Origin: Simplicispira sp. 125
Lineage (GTDB): Bacteria > Pseudomonadota > Gammaproteobacteria > Burkholderiales > Burkholderiaceae_C
Direction of reading: 5' to 3'
DNA: 64,000 bases
NCBI RefSeq assembly: GCF_003096555.1
Contig: NZ_QEKM01000001.1
Span: forward strand, 2,046,001-2,110,000
A model generated the notes under the pieces. It had not been told where the DNA came from. It did no database searches and saw only the letters and a list, made by a program, of their open reading frames with translations. Shown in pieces: positions 44,189 through 53,180 of this stretch (its first letter is position 1; every line of letters begins with the position of its first letter). Both the position numbers and the translations under genes were made by a program.

Positions 44189-45402
44189 GCCTTGGCTCCT
44201 GTGGCACCCACCGGGGTGCGTTGTACACGGTCGACTCCTCGCGCCAGCACCGTGCTGGAATCCAGCGCCCAGGTCAGCACCACCACCAGCGCAGCAGCGC
44301 CGCCCGTGTGCAGCACGGCAGCCACCAGCGGCCAGTCCAGCACCACGTTGCTTAAACCGGTCAGCAATTGCAAGGCGGCCAGGCCCAGCAGCCAGCGCGC
44401 CTGCACAACCCGCTGCCGCCCATGGGCTGGCGTGCCGTCAGCCTGCGGCCCTGGGCTGCGCAGGCGCCAGGCCAGCAGCACCAGCAAGGCCAGCACGGCA
44501 TAGGCAAAAAGCCGGTGCACGTAGTGGATGGCTGTCAGCGCGGCAAAGCCGATATGGCTGCCATCCTTGAGCAGGCCCAGGGGTCGCCACACCTCAAAAG
44601 CCTGGGAAAAATCCATCTCGGGCCACCAGCTTCCCTGGCAAGCGGGAAAGGTGGTACACGCCAGCACCGCATAGTTGGTGCTCACCCAACCGCCCAGTAC
44701 CACCTGTGCTGACACCAGCAGCAAAGCCAGCCACAGCAAGAAGCGCAGGCCCGGGGCCACCGGTGCAGGCCCTACACCCGCAGTGGCGCGGGTGTAACGC
44801 ACGGCCTGCACGCACAGCAGCGCCAGCAACACCAGCCCTCCTATCAAATGCAAGGTAACGATCGCGGGAAACAGCTTCATGGTCACGGTCAGGGCGCCAA
44901 ACGCGCCTTGCAGGCACACCCATGCCAGCGTCACCGTGGGCCACCAGGGGCTCAAGGCTTCATCGCCCGTTGGGGCGGCAGCGCTACGGGCCCGGCGGCG
45001 CTCGCGCCAGGCGGCCACGGTCAAGACGATGATCAACACACCCACACCGGTGGCCAGGTAACGGTGCACCATTTCCACCCAGGCTTTGCCATGTGTCACC
45101 GGCCCGGTGGGCATGGCCTGCTGCGCCGCCGAAATTTCACTGTGTGCCCCCAGCGGGCTGGCGTTGCCATAGCAGCCGGGCCAGTCGGGGCACCCCAGAC
45201 CAGAGTCGGTCAGGCGCGTGAAGGAGCCAAACATCACCAGATCGAACGTCAGAAACAGCGTGAGTACCGTCAGGGCCTGCAAACGCCGCCCCCGGGAAGA
45301 TCCACGGCTGCGCCACCACACCCACGCCAAGGGTCCCAGGGCAATCACGGTCCCCAGCAGCATCAAGCGCAGGAGCGGCGAGAGATCGTAGAGATCGGTC
45401 AT
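44185..45402 (-). CDS. ctaA: Heme A synthase (COX15/CtaA)
   Basis: A 405-residue membrane protein that oxidises the C8 methyl of heme O to a formyl group to make heme A. Eight predicted helices. Seen: the family segment [19 protein letters not shown] near the N-terminus, conserved His in [23 protein letters not shown], the Cys-containing loop [11 protein letters not shown], and [11 protein letters not shown] in the C-terminal half. The enzyme also needs ferredoxin-type electrons not encoded here. Its start overlaps the preceding SCO-like gene by ATGA. Confidence 0.95.
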   Translation of the reverse strand: MTDLYDLSPLLRLMLLGTVIALGPLAWVWWRSRGSSRGRRLQALTVLTLFLTFDLVMFGSFTRLTDSGLGCPDWPGCYGNASPLGAHSEISAAQQAMPTGPVTHGKAWVEMVHRYLATGVGVLIIVLTVAAWRERRRARSAAAPTGDEALSPWWPTVTLAWVCLQGAFGALTVTMKLFPAIVTLHLIGGLVLLALLCVQAVRYTRATAGVGPAPVAPGLRFLLWLALLLVSAQVVLGGWVSTNYAVLACTTFPACQGSWWPEMDFSQAFEVWRPLGLLKDGSHIGFAALTAIHYVHRLFAYAVLALLVLLAWRLRSPGPQADGTPAHGRQRVVQARWLLGLAALQLLTGLSNVVLDWPLVAAVLHTGGAAALVVVLTWALDSSTVLARGVDRVQRTPVGATGAKA

Positions 45403-46106
45403 TTCAATTCCATGCGACCGGCAGTATCCCAGGAGGCCGAAGCCCGCAGCAGGCGCTCCAGATCCCGCTTGGCCTTGGCGGCGGCAGCCGTGTCCAGGCC
45501 TGGGGGGAATCGCATCATCCAGTTGCCCATGGGATCCACCACATACAGGTGATCAGACAATGCATGGCCCGCCTCGGGCTCCAGCCACTGCGCCAGTGCC
45601 GTCGCATCCACGCGCAGCACCGTGGCCTCCTTCAGCCCCGGCTGGATCGTGTCGGGCAACGGCGCCCCATCGGTCACCAGCCACACCCAGTCCAGTCGAT
45701 CCTTGTCCTTGCCCAGGCTCTCGCGCATCTGGCGCTGCAGATAGAGTTGCTTCTGGCAGGGCTCGTCGCACCCGGCAGGCGCCACGCTCACCAACAGCCA
45801 CTGGTCCCGCAAAGCGCGCAGGCTGCCACCATGGCCATCCAGCGCGGTTGTGGCCAGGTCGGGCATAGGCCGCTGGGGCTGTACCAGCGTGCCGAAATTG
45901 CGCCGGCCTTCAGGCCGCACCACGTAGTAGGTGAAATACGACGCCACCACGGGCGATACGCACACCAGCAACAGCAGCAGCAGCTTCCAGCGGGCGCGGC
46001 GGCGTGTTTTCTGCGCAGCCCCGCCGGTACCTGCCGGGGGCGTGGCGGCATCAGGGCGTTGTGTTGCGGGGGCGGATGAAGCGTCGGACAAGTTGAAACC
46101 AGACAT
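45399..46106 (-). CDS. Membrane-anchored SCO-like thioredoxin-fold protein, uncharacterised
   Basis: A ~235-residue protein encoded between surf1 and ctaA. One N-terminal helix (~41-62, KLLLLLLVCVSPVVASYFTY) anchors a periplasmic domain. This domain contains CDEPC (Cys113, Cys117) and, about 69 residues on, SDHLYVVDPMGNWMMR with His186. That is the same CxxxC...His arrangement as in SCO1 (CPDVC...DHS), so I read it as a divergent SCO paralogue that could bind copper; overall similarity is low. Start is ATG 46106, overlapping surf1 by 56 bases; MRFF 4 codons up is possible. Function inferred from position: cytochrome oxidase assembly. Confidence 0.75.
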   Translation of the reverse strand: MSGFNLSDASSAPATQRPDAATPPAGTGGAAQKTRRRARWKLLLLLLVCVSPVVASYFTYYVVRPEGRRNFGTLVQPQRPMPDLATTALDGHGGSLRALRDQWLLVSVAPAGCDEPCQKQLYLQRQMRESLGKDKDRLDWVWLVTDGAPLPDTIQPGLKEATVLRVDATALAQWLEPEAGHALSDHLYVVDPMGNWMMRFPPGLDTAAAAKAKRDLERLLRASASWDTAGRMELK

Positions 46107-46815
46107 AAAGAATCGCAATCAGGCTGCAAAGCCCGAACCATTGGAATGCGTAGCCGTAGTTCTTTTCCACACCGGCACGAGCCTGTGGCCATTGGCGCAG
46201 CAAGCCCTCATTTTCGGCATCTGTTTGCAAAACGGAGACATCCGCCAGCGGCAACCCTGTTTCGGACTTGAACGCATCCAGGTCGAGATTTTGCCGGATA
46301 CGGGAAGACCCCTCCGCCTGGTGGCCCCCTTCGAGCTCTAGCAGGCGTGTCGGAGGTGCTGCAATACGCCCAGTCAGCTCCACCAAGCCTTCAGGCGTGG
46401 CCACGGGAGGCAAAGCGGTACGGTCTTGAAAATTGCGCGGCACCCAGCCACGCTGCACCAGGATGGCGGCCGGACTGTGCTCAGGCTGCAGCGGCGTGAC
46501 CACGATGAACCCTTGCCGCCCCTGCATTTGCCGATTGTCCAGAAACACCGTGTTGCGCGCCACCCAGTGCCCGCGCAACACCACCCGGCGATGCAATGCC
46601 TCCGCCGTACCGGATGCCACCATTTGTTCGAAGGCGTCGGCCTCCAGGGGCGGCAGGTGAATGCGGGCATCGATGACCGCTTGCAAAGCCTCTTTCTGGG
46701 CTGCGCGGTCGAGCTGCCAGCGCCCTAACGCTGCCGTGGCGGCCATGGTGGCCACGGCAGCAGCCGTGACCAGCCAGAAGCGGGAATCGAGGCGCACACG
46801 GCGCGGCGCAGTCAC
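46051..46815 (-). CDS. SURF1-type cytochrome c oxidase assembly protein
   Basis: A ~254-residue protein that assists heme A insertion into subunit I. Layout: N-terminal transmembrane helix (~12-30, FWLVTAAAVATMAATAALG), the SURF1 signature GRWQLDRAAQKEAL, the periplasmic domain with VVLRGHWVARNTVFLDNR and ILVQRGWVPR, and a C-terminal helix (NYGYAFQWFGLCSLIAILYV). Start is not certain: GTG 46815 leaves 15 bases to the divergent DUF2909 ATG and has GGGGGA upstream; a longer frame would overlap that gene. Promoter must lie inside DUF2909 or farther up. Confidence 0.88.
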   Translation of the reverse strand: MTAPRRVRLDSRFWLVTAAAVATMAATAALGRWQLDRAAQKEALQAVIDARIHLPPLEADAFEQMVASGTAEALHRRVVLRGHWVARNTVFLDNRQMQGRQGFIVVTPLQPEHSPAAILVQRGWVPRNFQDRTALPPVATPEGLVELTGRIAAPPTRLLELEGGHQAEGSSRIRQNLDLDAFKSETGLPLADVSVLQTDAENEGLLRQWPQARAGVEKNYGYAFQWFGLCSLIAILYVWFQLVRRFIRPRNTTP

Positions 46816-46830
46816 TGGATAATGTCCCCC

Positions 46831-47052
46831 ATGATCATTCTGGTGATACTTGTATTTTTGGCCATTCTCGCCAGCCTTGGTGCCGCGCTGTTCTTCATGA
46901 TGCGCGCTGGCAAGGATAACCAGGCCAGCGGCCGCCGTATGGCCGGGGCGCTGGCTTGGCGGGTAGGCCTTTCCATATTCTTGTTTGTCTGTCTTCTGTT
47001 GGCATGGAAGCTCGGCTACATCCAGCCCACGGGGCTGCCCGCAAGCCGCTGA
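46831..47052 (+). CDS. DUF2909 twin-transmembrane protein
   Basis: A 73-residue protein with two helices (IILVILVFLAILASLGAALF; VGLSIFLFVCLLLAWKLGYI) linked by a positively charged loop RAGKDNQASGRR. This is the DUF2909 pattern of small twin-TM proteins found in betaproteobacterial and gammaproteobacterial oxidase clusters. It is on the opposite strand to every other gene in the cluster, with only 15 bases to the surf1 start and a bidirectional terminator after it. ATG 46831 was chosen over 46822. Function unknown; probably oxidase-linked by context. Confidence 0.85.
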   Translation: MIILVILVFLAILASLGAALFFMMRAGKDNQASGRRMAGALAWRVGLSIFLFVCLLLAWKLGYIQPTGLPASR

Positions 47053-47075
47053 CGCCAAAGCCCACCATCCGCCAG

Positions 47076-47104
47076 AAAAAAAGGCGCCTTGCGGCGCCTT
47101 TTTT
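47076..47104. terminator. Bidirectional terminator between DUF2909 and ctaE
   Basis: Seven A, GGCGCC (47083-47088), loop TTGC, GGCGCC (47093-47098), six T. The A and T runs extend the stem and serve both strands, ending the DUF2909 and ctaE transcripts, which converge here. Confidence 0.88.
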
Positions 47105-47121
47105 GCCTGCGAACCGGCCTG

Positions 47122-48003
47122 TTACATCCAGTAGACCAGCAAATACAGGCCCAGCCAGACCACGTCAACGAAGTGCCAATACCAGGCTGCTCCTTCGAAA
47201 CCGAAATGGTGCTCAGCAGTGAAATGGCCCTTCTGCAGCCGCAGCGTGATGACCAGCAGCATCAGCATGCCCAGAAACACGTGGAAACCATGGAAACCCG
47301 TCAGCATGAAGAAGGTGGAGCCAAACACACCCGACGTCATCTTGAGGTTCAGATCGGTGTAGAGGTGATAGTACTCATAGCCTTGAACGCACAGGAACGT
47401 GACACCCAGCAGCACCGTGATCCACATGAAAGCGATGGTCTTGCCGCGCAGGTTCTCGCGCAGCGCATGGTGGGCGATGGTGAGCGTCACCCCCGAGGTC
47501 AGCAGCAGGGCCGTGTTGATGGTCGGCAACCAGAATGGGCCGACGGTCTGGAACGGCTCGACAATACCGGCGGGCGAACCCGTGGCACCAGCGGCCATGC
47601 TGGGCCAGACGGCCTTGAAGTCGGGCCAGAGAATGGCATTGTCCAAGCTCCCGAGGGCAGGCACCGAGTGGGCACGTGCCCACCACAAGGCCGTGAAGAA
47701 GGCGCCGAAGAACATCACCTCCGAAAAGATGAACCAGCTCATGCTCCAGCGGTACGAGAGGTCAATCTTGCGGCTGTACAGACCGCCTTCGCTTTCTTGC
47801 GCTGCATCACGGAACCACTGGTACAGCACGAACAGCCACCAGGCCAGTCCCAGGAACAGCGAATACTGCCCCCAGTCTTGTCCATTAATCCATTGGCTGG
47901 CGCCCAGGATCACGAAAAACAGCCCTATCGCCGCCATGATGGGATGGCGCGACTCTGCGGGAACGTAGTAGTACGGGGTTGCGCCGTGGGTTGTTGCACT
48001 CAT
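47122..48003 (-). CDS. ctaE: Cytochrome c oxidase subunit III
   Basis: A 293-residue membrane subunit with seven predicted helices. Seen: YYYVPAESRHPIMAAIGL near the N-terminus, WSMSWFIFSEVMFFGAFF with the conserved Glu, STFFMLTGFHGFHVFLGM and HFGFEGAAWYWHFVDVVWLG near the C-terminus with the conserved His/Glu. It stabilises the subunit I proton-uptake site. It is followed (in transcript order) by a bidirectional terminator, so the ctaC-ctaE unit ends here. Confidence 0.96.
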   Translation of the reverse strand: MSATTHGATPYYYVPAESRHPIMAAIGLFFVILGASQWINGQDWGQYSLFLGLAWWLFVLYQWFRDAAQESEGGLYSRKIDLSYRWSMSWFIFSEVMFFGAFFTALWWARAHSVPALGSLDNAILWPDFKAVWPSMAAGATGSPAGIVEPFQTVGPFWLPTINTALLLTSGVTLTIAHHALRENLRGKTIAFMWITVLLGVTFLCVQGYEYYHLYTDLNLKMTSGVFGSTFFMLTGFHGFHVFLGMLMLLVITLRLQKGHFTAEHHFGFEGAAWYWHFVDVVWLGLYLLVYWM

Positions 48004-48061
48004 TTCAGCTCCTGACTCTCAGTTTCTTTGTTATTCGTTCCATGGGCATGGGCCAAAGGGC

Positions 48062-48292
48062 TCAGACTATTAATTTCACTGCCACGATCAAAAAAGCCAC
48101 CAGCGCGAAGATGGCAATCAGCCCGACCGCGATGATGTGCAGTGGATTGATGCGTTCCAGATCGTTCCGGTATTCACTGTCCTTGCGCAGCCCAATCAGG
48201 GACCAGGCGACCGCTTTCATGGTGCGCAACAGGGAACCCTTGCGCAGCACTTCGCCCTGCGGGTTATCGTTGTTCGCATCGCTGTGGTTCAT
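48062..48292 (-). CDS. DUF2970 family protein
   Basis: A 76-residue protein with one C-terminal membrane helix (~50-73, IIAVGLIAIFALVAFLIVAV) after the DUF2970 core LLRTMKAVAWSLIGLRKDSE. Function unknown; the family occurs between ctaG and ctaE in betaproteobacteria. Its start overlaps the ctaG stop (ATGA), so it is made together with the Cu-B assembly factor, hinting at an assembly role. The upstream extension of the frame runs through ctaG and is not used. Confidence 0.88.
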   Translation of the reverse strand: MNHSDANNDNPQGEVLRKGSLLRTMKAVAWSLIGLRKDSEYRNDLERINPLHIIAVGLIAIFALVAFLIVAVKLIV

Positions 48293-48918
48293 GTACCTGC
48301 GGCCTCCAGCGCCATCAAGGGTGCGGGCGGCACAGCCGCTGCCGTGGTGGGCGCCGCGGGCGTCTTGCCGCCCACCTCGAAGAAGGTGTAGGACAGCGTG
48401 ATCGTGGTGACATCCTTGGACAGCCGCGGATCGATCACGAAGGCCACTGGCCACTCGCGCTTTTCACCAGGTTCCAGCGTGTACTGGTTGAAGCAGAAGC
48501 ACTCCAATTTCGTGAAGTGCGCTGCAGCCTGGCGCGGCGCGTAACTGGGGATGGCCTGGGCAGCCATGCGCCGGTTCTGCACATTCTGGAATTCATACAT
48601 GACAGTGGTCAGCTCGCCCGGGTGCACCTGAATCGAGCGCGTCGCGGGTTTGAACTCCCAGGGGCCACGCGCATTGGCGTCGAATTCAACCGTAATGGTG
48701 CGGCTCTTGTCGACCTGCGTATTCAGCCCACGCCGCGCATCCGGCCCTGCTTGGCCATTGCCAGGCACCTGGCGCTCGGACAGCGAGAGGATGTTGATCC
48801 CCGTGGCTTCACAGATGCGCTGATAAATCGGGATCAGCGCATAGCCAAAGGCGAACATGCCCACCGTTATCACGGCCAGCTTGCCCACCATCCTGGCATT
48901 TTCGCGGCGTCGGTTCAT
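48289..48918 (-). CDS. ctaG: Cytochrome c oxidase assembly protein CtaG (Cox11)
   Basis: A 209-residue copper-delivery protein for the Cu-B site of subunit I. Layout: short cytoplasmic end, one transmembrane helix (~12-31, KLAVITVGMFAFGYALIPIY), and a periplasmic Ig-like domain with the copper-binding Cys pair in KLECFCFNQYTLEPGE, preceded by VYEFQNVQNRRM-type strands and VTTITLSYTFFEV at the end. It overlaps DUF2970 and follows the 37-residue assembly peptide by 9 bases. Confidence 0.95.
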   Translation of the reverse strand: MNRRRENARMVGKLAVITVGMFAFGYALIPIYQRICEATGINILSLSERQVPGNGQAGPDARRGLNTQVDKSRTITVEFDANARGPWEFKPATRSIQVHPGELTTVMYEFQNVQNRRMAAQAIPSYAPRQAAAHFTKLECFCFNQYTLEPGEKREWPVAFVIDPRLSKDVTTITLSYTFFEVGGKTPAAPTTAAAVPPAPLMALEAAGT

Positions 48919-48927
48919 GGCCCGTGC

Positions 48928-49041
48928 TCAGTGGCTCAGCACAATCATTTTGGCCATGAAACCCACGAAGAAGGTGGCGGCTACCGAGGCCAGCACCAGC
49001 GCCATGCGCAGGTTGGATTTTTTCTGTTCTACAGTCGTCAT
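48928..49041 (-). CDS. Cytochrome oxidase small assembly protein
   Basis: A 37-residue protein: MTTVEQKKSNLRMALV then a single helix ending ATFFVGFMAKMIVLSH. Very short but supported by GGAG before the ATG, its position 11 bases after ctaD and 9 before ctaG, and its match in size and layout to the small proteins annotated at this place in related genomes. One transmembrane segment; role inferred from context only. Confidence 0.82.
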   Translation of the reverse strand: MTTVEQKKSNLRMALVLASVAATFFVGFMAKMIVLSH

Positions 49042-49052
49042 GGCTTTGCTCC

Positions 49053-50684
49053 TCAACCAATGATGCGGGTCGCCGTGGCGTCCAGCTTGGGCGGGTTCAC
49101 AAAGGTGTGGAAGGGTGCGGGCGAAGGCACTTCCCACTCCAGCCCTTCGGCACCATCCCAGGGCTTCGAGGGGGCTTTGGCGCCCTTGCCACGCATGGCC
49201 GGCAACACCACGAACAAGAAGAAATAGACCTGCGCAAACCCGAAAGCAAAGCCTCCGATGCTGGCGAGCATATTGAAGTCAGCAAACTGCATGGGGTAGT
49301 CGGCATAACGACGTGGCATGCCCGCCAGGCCCAGGAAGTGCATGGGGAAAAACGTGATGTTGAACGAAATCATCGACCACCAGAAGTGAATCTGGCCGCG
49401 CGTTTCGGAATACATCACGCCGGTCCACTTGGGCAGCCAGTAGTAGGCGCCTGCAAACATGGCAAACAGCGAACCCGCCACCAGAACATAGTGGAAATGC
49501 GCCACCACGTAGTAGGTGTCCTGCAGTTGGATGTCGATCGGGGCCATCGCCAGGATCAGACCCGTGAAACCCCCGATGGTGAACACGAAGATGAAACCCA
49601 CCGAAAACAGCATGGGCGTCTCGAAGGTCATCGAGCCTCGCCACATGGTGGCCACCCAGTTGAAAATCTTTACCGCCGTGGGCACCGAAATCAGCATGGT
49701 GGCGTACATGAAGAACAACTGTCCGGTCACCGGCATGCCAGTGGTGAACATGTGGTGCGCCCACACAATGAACGAAAGAATGGCGATCGACGAGGTCGCA
49801 TACACCATGGAGGCGTAGCCAAACAGCTTCTTACGTGCAAACGCGGGAACGATCTGGCTGATGATGCCGAAGGCCGGCAAGATCATGATGTAGACCTCTG
49901 GGTGACCAAAGAACCAGAAGATGTGCTGGTACATCACCGGGTCACCGCCGCCCGCGGGGTTGAAGAAGCTGGTGCCAAAGTGGCGATCCGTCAGGGTCAT
50001 GGTGATGGCGCCAGCCAGCACAGGCATCACGGCGATCAGCAGGTACGCCGTAATCAGCCAGGTCCAGCAGAACATGGGCATCTTCATCAACGTCATGCCG
50101 GGAGCGCGCATATTCAGGACGGTGACGATGATATTGATAGAGCCCATGATGGACGACGCACCCAGAATGTGCATGGCAAAAATACCGGCATCCATCGACG
50201 GGCCCATCTGCAGCGTCAGCGGTGCATACAGCGTCCAACCGGCAGCCGGCGCACCGCCGGGCATGAAGAACGAGCCCACCAACAGCAGCGCGGCGGGAAT
50301 CATCAGCCAGAAGCTGAAGTTGTTCATGCGCGCAAAAGCCATGTCCGATGCGCCAATTTGCAGCGGAATCATCCAGTTCGCAAAACCCACAAAGGCCGGC
50401 ATGATGGCGCCGAACACCATGATCAGGCCGTGCATGGTCGTGAGCTGGTTGAACAACTCCGGATTGACGAGCTGCAGGCCCGGCTGGAACAGCTCAGCGC
50501 GGATCATCAGCGCAAGCACGCCGCCCACCATCAGCATGGTGAACGAGAACAGCAAATACAGCGTGCCAATGTCCTTGTGGTTGGTAGCAAACAGCCAGCG
50601 GCGCCAGCCACTGGGTGCTGCGTGGTGGTGGTCATCGTGGTCGTGGCCGCCTGCGTGTGCGGGGTGGTCGAGAACTGCGCTCAT
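49053..50684 (-). CDS. ctaD: Cytochrome c oxidase subunit I
   Basis: A 543-residue catalytic subunit with 12 helices. Seen: the heme a ligand in [11 protein letters not shown], the Cu-B/heme a3 active-site helix [17 protein letters not shown] with the His-Tyr crosslink pattern, Cu-B ligands [11 protein letters not shown], and the heme a/a3 His pair in [11 protein letters not shown]. The N-terminus is His/Asp-rich ([13 protein letters not shown]), possibly metal-binding. ATG 50684 has GAGGAA upstream; the in-frame extension to 50720 is not used. Typical A-type heme-copper oxidase. It follows ctaC by 32 bases. Confidence 0.96.
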   Translation of the reverse strand: MSAVLDHPAHAGGHDHDDHHHAAPSGWRRWLFATNHKDIGTLYLLFSFTMLMVGGVLALMIRAELFQPGLQLVNPELFNQLTTMHGLIMVFGAIMPAFVGFANWMIPLQIGASDMAFARMNNFSFWLMIPAALLLVGSFFMPGGAPAAGWTLYAPLTLQMGPSMDAGIFAMHILGASSIMGSINIIVTVLNMRAPGMTLMKMPMFCWTWLITAYLLIAVMPVLAGAITMTLTDRHFGTSFFNPAGGGDPVMYQHIFWFFGHPEVYIMILPAFGIISQIVPAFARKKLFGYASMVYATSSIAILSFIVWAHHMFTTGMPVTGQLFFMYATMLISVPTAVKIFNWVATMWRGSMTFETPMLFSVGFIFVFTIGGFTGLILAMAPIDIQLQDTYYVVAHFHYVLVAGSLFAMFAGAYYWLPKWTGVMYSETRGQIHFWWSMISFNITFFPMHFLGLAGMPRRYADYPMQFADFNMLASIGGFAFGFAQVYFFLFVVLPAMRGKGAKAPSKPWDGAEGLEWEVPSPAPFHTFVNPPKLDATATRIIG

Positions 50685-50716
50685 ATTGGATTCCTCAATG
50701 CTCTTTTCAACGCGGA

Positions 50717-51886
50717 TCACTTGCCGCGCTGGGCCACGACTTCAGCAGGCTGCACGAGCTGGCCCGTCTTGTTCGACCATGCGTTTTTGGTATAGCTGAT
50801 CACTGCGGCCAGATCCGTGTCGCTCAATTGTTTCCATGACGGCATGGCACCATTGGCAGCCCCGTGCAACACGGTCTGAATCTGGAGCACATGGTTAGCG
50901 TCTTTCACGATGGCAGAGCCATCGAGCGCCTTGATGGAACCGGCGCCCTTGCCGTTAGCCTGGTGGCAAGCCGCGCAGTTGGATGCATAGACCTTCTCGC
51001 CACGCTTGACAAGATCGTCCAGCGCCCAGACGCGCGAGGGATCGTCCCGCTTGGCTTCAACCTTCTTCATTTCGGTCTGAACCCACTGCGAGTAGTCCTG
51101 CGCGGACAGCACCTTCACATGGATCGGCATGTAGGCATGCTCCTTGCCGCACAACTCGGCGCACTGACCGTAGTAATCACCTACCTGATCCGCACGGAAC
51201 CAGGTATCGCGCACAAAACCGGGGATAGCGTCCTGCTTGATGCCAAACGCGGGCACCATGAAGGAATGGATCACGTCGTTGGCCGTGGTGATGATGCGAA
51301 TCTTCTGCCCCACGGGCACCACCAGCGGGTTGTCCACCTTCAGCAGGTAGTCCACGGGTGCATTGGTCACGTCGCCGCTGTTGGACATGGCGCGGTGGCT
51401 GCTGTCGAGCGTGGAAATAAAGGACAAGCCCTCGCCCTCGCCCTTGAGGTAGTCGTAGCCCCATTTCCACTGGTAGCCGGTGGTCTTGATGGTGAGGTCT
51501 GCATTGGTGGTGTCTTTTTGCGCCACCAGCACCTTGGTAGCAGGCAAGGCCATGGCGATCACAATGATGAACGGAATCACCGTCCAGACCACTTCCACGG
51601 TCACAGACTCATGGAAGTTGGCTGCCTTGGCACCCTGCGACTTGCGGTGTTTCCACATGGAATAAAACATCACCGCGAAAACGCCGATGAAGATCACCGT
51701 ACAGATGATGAGCATCATCCAGTGCAGAAAATGCTGCTCTTCGGCGATGCGCGTGACCGGAGGATGCAGATTGAGCTGATTAACGGCAGGGCCACCCGGC
51801 AGATCGGACACGGCATGCGCCACGCCTCCCATCCAGGCGGCAGCCAACCACAGCACAGAGGCCAGCTTGCGGGGAATGCTCTTCAT
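50717..51886 (-). CDS. ctaC: Cytochrome c oxidase subunit II with fused cytochrome c domain
   Basis: A 389-residue membrane subunit. Signal peptide (~1-25), two helices, the CuA cupredoxin domain with [15 protein letters not shown] and the ligand run [12 protein letters not shown], then a C-terminal cytochrome c domain (~300-389) with heme site CAACH and Met ligand region GAMPSWKQL. The fused heme domain makes this the caa3 type. ATG 51886 starts MKSIPRKL; a 67-codon upstream extension is rejected as it has no signal peptide. First gene of the cta unit; the promoter region is 51887-52242. Confidence 0.95.
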   Translation of the reverse strand: MKSIPRKLASVLWLAAAWMGGVAHAVSDLPGGPAVNQLNLHPPVTRIAEEQHFLHWMMLIICTVIFIGVFAVMFYSMWKHRKSQGAKAANFHESVTVEVVWTVIPFIIVIAMALPATKVLVAQKDTTNADLTIKTTGYQWKWGYDYLKGEGEGLSFISTLDSSHRAMSNSGDVTNAPVDYLLKVDNPLVVPVGQKIRIITTANDVIHSFMVPAFGIKQDAIPGFVRDTWFRADQVGDYYGQCAELCGKEHAYMPIHVKVLSAQDYSQWVQTEMKKVEAKRDDPSRVWALDDLVKRGEKVYASNCAACHQANGKGAGSIKALDGSAIVKDANHVLQIQTVLHGAANGAMPSWKQLSDTDLAAVISYTKNAWSNKTGQLVQPAEVVAQRGK

Positions 51887-52242
51887 GGTTCTCACTTGTT
51901 TCAGCCTCTCAAATCGATTTCCAGTACCGCTTGTGCGGGACCGCGCTACCGGCTCGCCCCTGCCTGCGGCACGATCTTCGTGCGACAGCACACCGGCAGC
52001 CTGCACCGGAATGGATGGGGCCAGAGAAGTTCGTGAGCGGCGCGGCGCAGCAACGGCCCACGCTTGGCGCGCACACCATTGCGGCACAGCCCCAGAGGCT
52101 GGCGCAGTCTCCCCACAAGTTCCCCTGCTGGCATTCGGGGCGATTGTAGCGCGCCTTGTTTTAAATCAGAGCTTGGCGCAAATCATCGGCCGCGATCGGG
52201 GCGATTTGCGACAAATCATTGACAAACCGTAACCAACTTGTT
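51887..52242 (-). other. 356-base non-coding region upstream of ctaC
   Basis: No convincing gene on either strand. On the minus strand, TACAAT (52148-52143) in the context GCTACAATCG is a possible -10 box, but the -35 region upstream is weak and it is ~257 bases from the ctaC ATG, so a second promoter nearer the gene may exist. A short AT-richer stretch (52150-52245) with several AAATCA/TGATTT pieces is the best place for regulator binding. This region should hold the control of the whole ctaC-ctaE unit. Confidence 0.5.
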
Positions 52243-53133
52243 CTATGGTGCTGATTTGCGCAGCATGGCACGCATATCCTGCAGGGACACTGCGCTGTGC
52301 TCTGCGACAGGTATCCGAGGCGCGGGCTTGAAGGCATGGCCATAGACGATCTCGAAGGTCAGCCCCAAACCCTCACCCGGCCGCTGCAGGCGCTCCTCCA
52401 GCGCCTCCAGCAGACGTGCATGCCAATGGCGCCCGCGCAGTCCAGCAAAGCGCTGCGGGTGCAAGTTGGCTCCCAGCTCCTGCAATTCCTGCAGCAAACG
52501 CTGCGCTGTAGGAAAAGTGAGCGTGATGCGCTCCATGTCCATGACCGGCTCGGCGAAACCCGCTTCAATAAGCATGTCGCCCCAATCGTGCATGTCGGTA
52601 AACGCATGGCCCGGTGCAGGCCAGCCCATAGCGGCGTAGACGGCCCGCAGTTCGCGCAGCGAATCGGGCCCCAGGCACGAGAACATCAGGTAGCCATCGA
52701 CGGCCAGGGCATGGTGCCACTGCGCTATCAAGGCTTGGGGATCGGGCGCCATGTGCAACGCCATGTTGGCCCAGAGCATCTGCACCGCCCCCTGCGCAGG
52801 GCGTCCAAAGTGCACCGGCCCGCCTCTCCAGCGCGCAGCAGTCCACCAGGACTGTGCCAGGGCCTTGGCAGCCTGCGCCTGCAAGGGTGGCGATGTTTCC
52901 ACCACGTGGCACGGGGCTTGCGGATAGCGCTGGCGCACCAGCGCATGGGCCTCCAGACCGCCGCGCACGGCGTCCCAGTGGCACCACGCCGCAGGGGCTT
53001 CACGGATCCATTGCAGGCGTCCTTCCATACGACGCGCTACCTCCTCGTGCAGCCAGGGGGAATGCGCGGGGGCTGCCGCATGCCAGCGCGCGGCGGCAAC
53101 AGGATCGATGGTGGGGGGGCACTCTGACGGCAT
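52243..53133 (-). CDS. bioC: Malonyl-ACP methyltransferase-like (BioC-like) protein
   Basis: A ~296-residue SAM-dependent methyltransferase. Seen: VDPVAAARW-like opening IDPVAAARWHAAAP, EEVARRMEGRLQWI, LMFSCLGPDSLRELRAVY and DMHDWGDMLIEAGFAEPVM followed by MERITLTF, which match the BioC pattern for methylating malonyl-ACP at the start of biotin synthesis. The SAM glycine motif is degenerate (HWDAVRGGLEAHAL), so activity is not certain. ATG 53133 was preferred; 53166 (MRFFQS) is also in frame. Other bio genes are absent. It is divergent from comF, an arrangement frequent in betaproteobacteria. Confidence 0.72.
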   Translation of the reverse strand: MPSECPPTIDPVAAARWHAAAPAHSPWLHEEVARRMEGRLQWIREAPAAWCHWDAVRGGLEAHALVRQRYPQAPCHVVETSPPLQAQAAKALAQSWWTAARWRGGPVHFGRPAQGAVQMLWANMALHMAPDPQALIAQWHHALAVDGYLMFSCLGPDSLRELRAVYAAMGWPAPGHAFTDMHDWGDMLIEAGFAEPVMDMERITLTFPTAQRLLQELQELGANLHPQRFAGLRGRHWHARLLEALEERLQRPGEGLGLTFEIVYGHAFKPAPRIPVAEHSAVSLQDMRAMLRKSAP

Positions 53134-53180
53134 GGTACGGGGCTCTGCAGACTGGAAAAACCGCATATATTGACAGCATC

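Noticed and set aside
49107..50795. A 562-codon plus-strand frame opposite ctaD
   Set aside because: Composition dominated by His, Arg and Gln from antisense hydrophobic codons; ctaD carries all heme and copper ligands.
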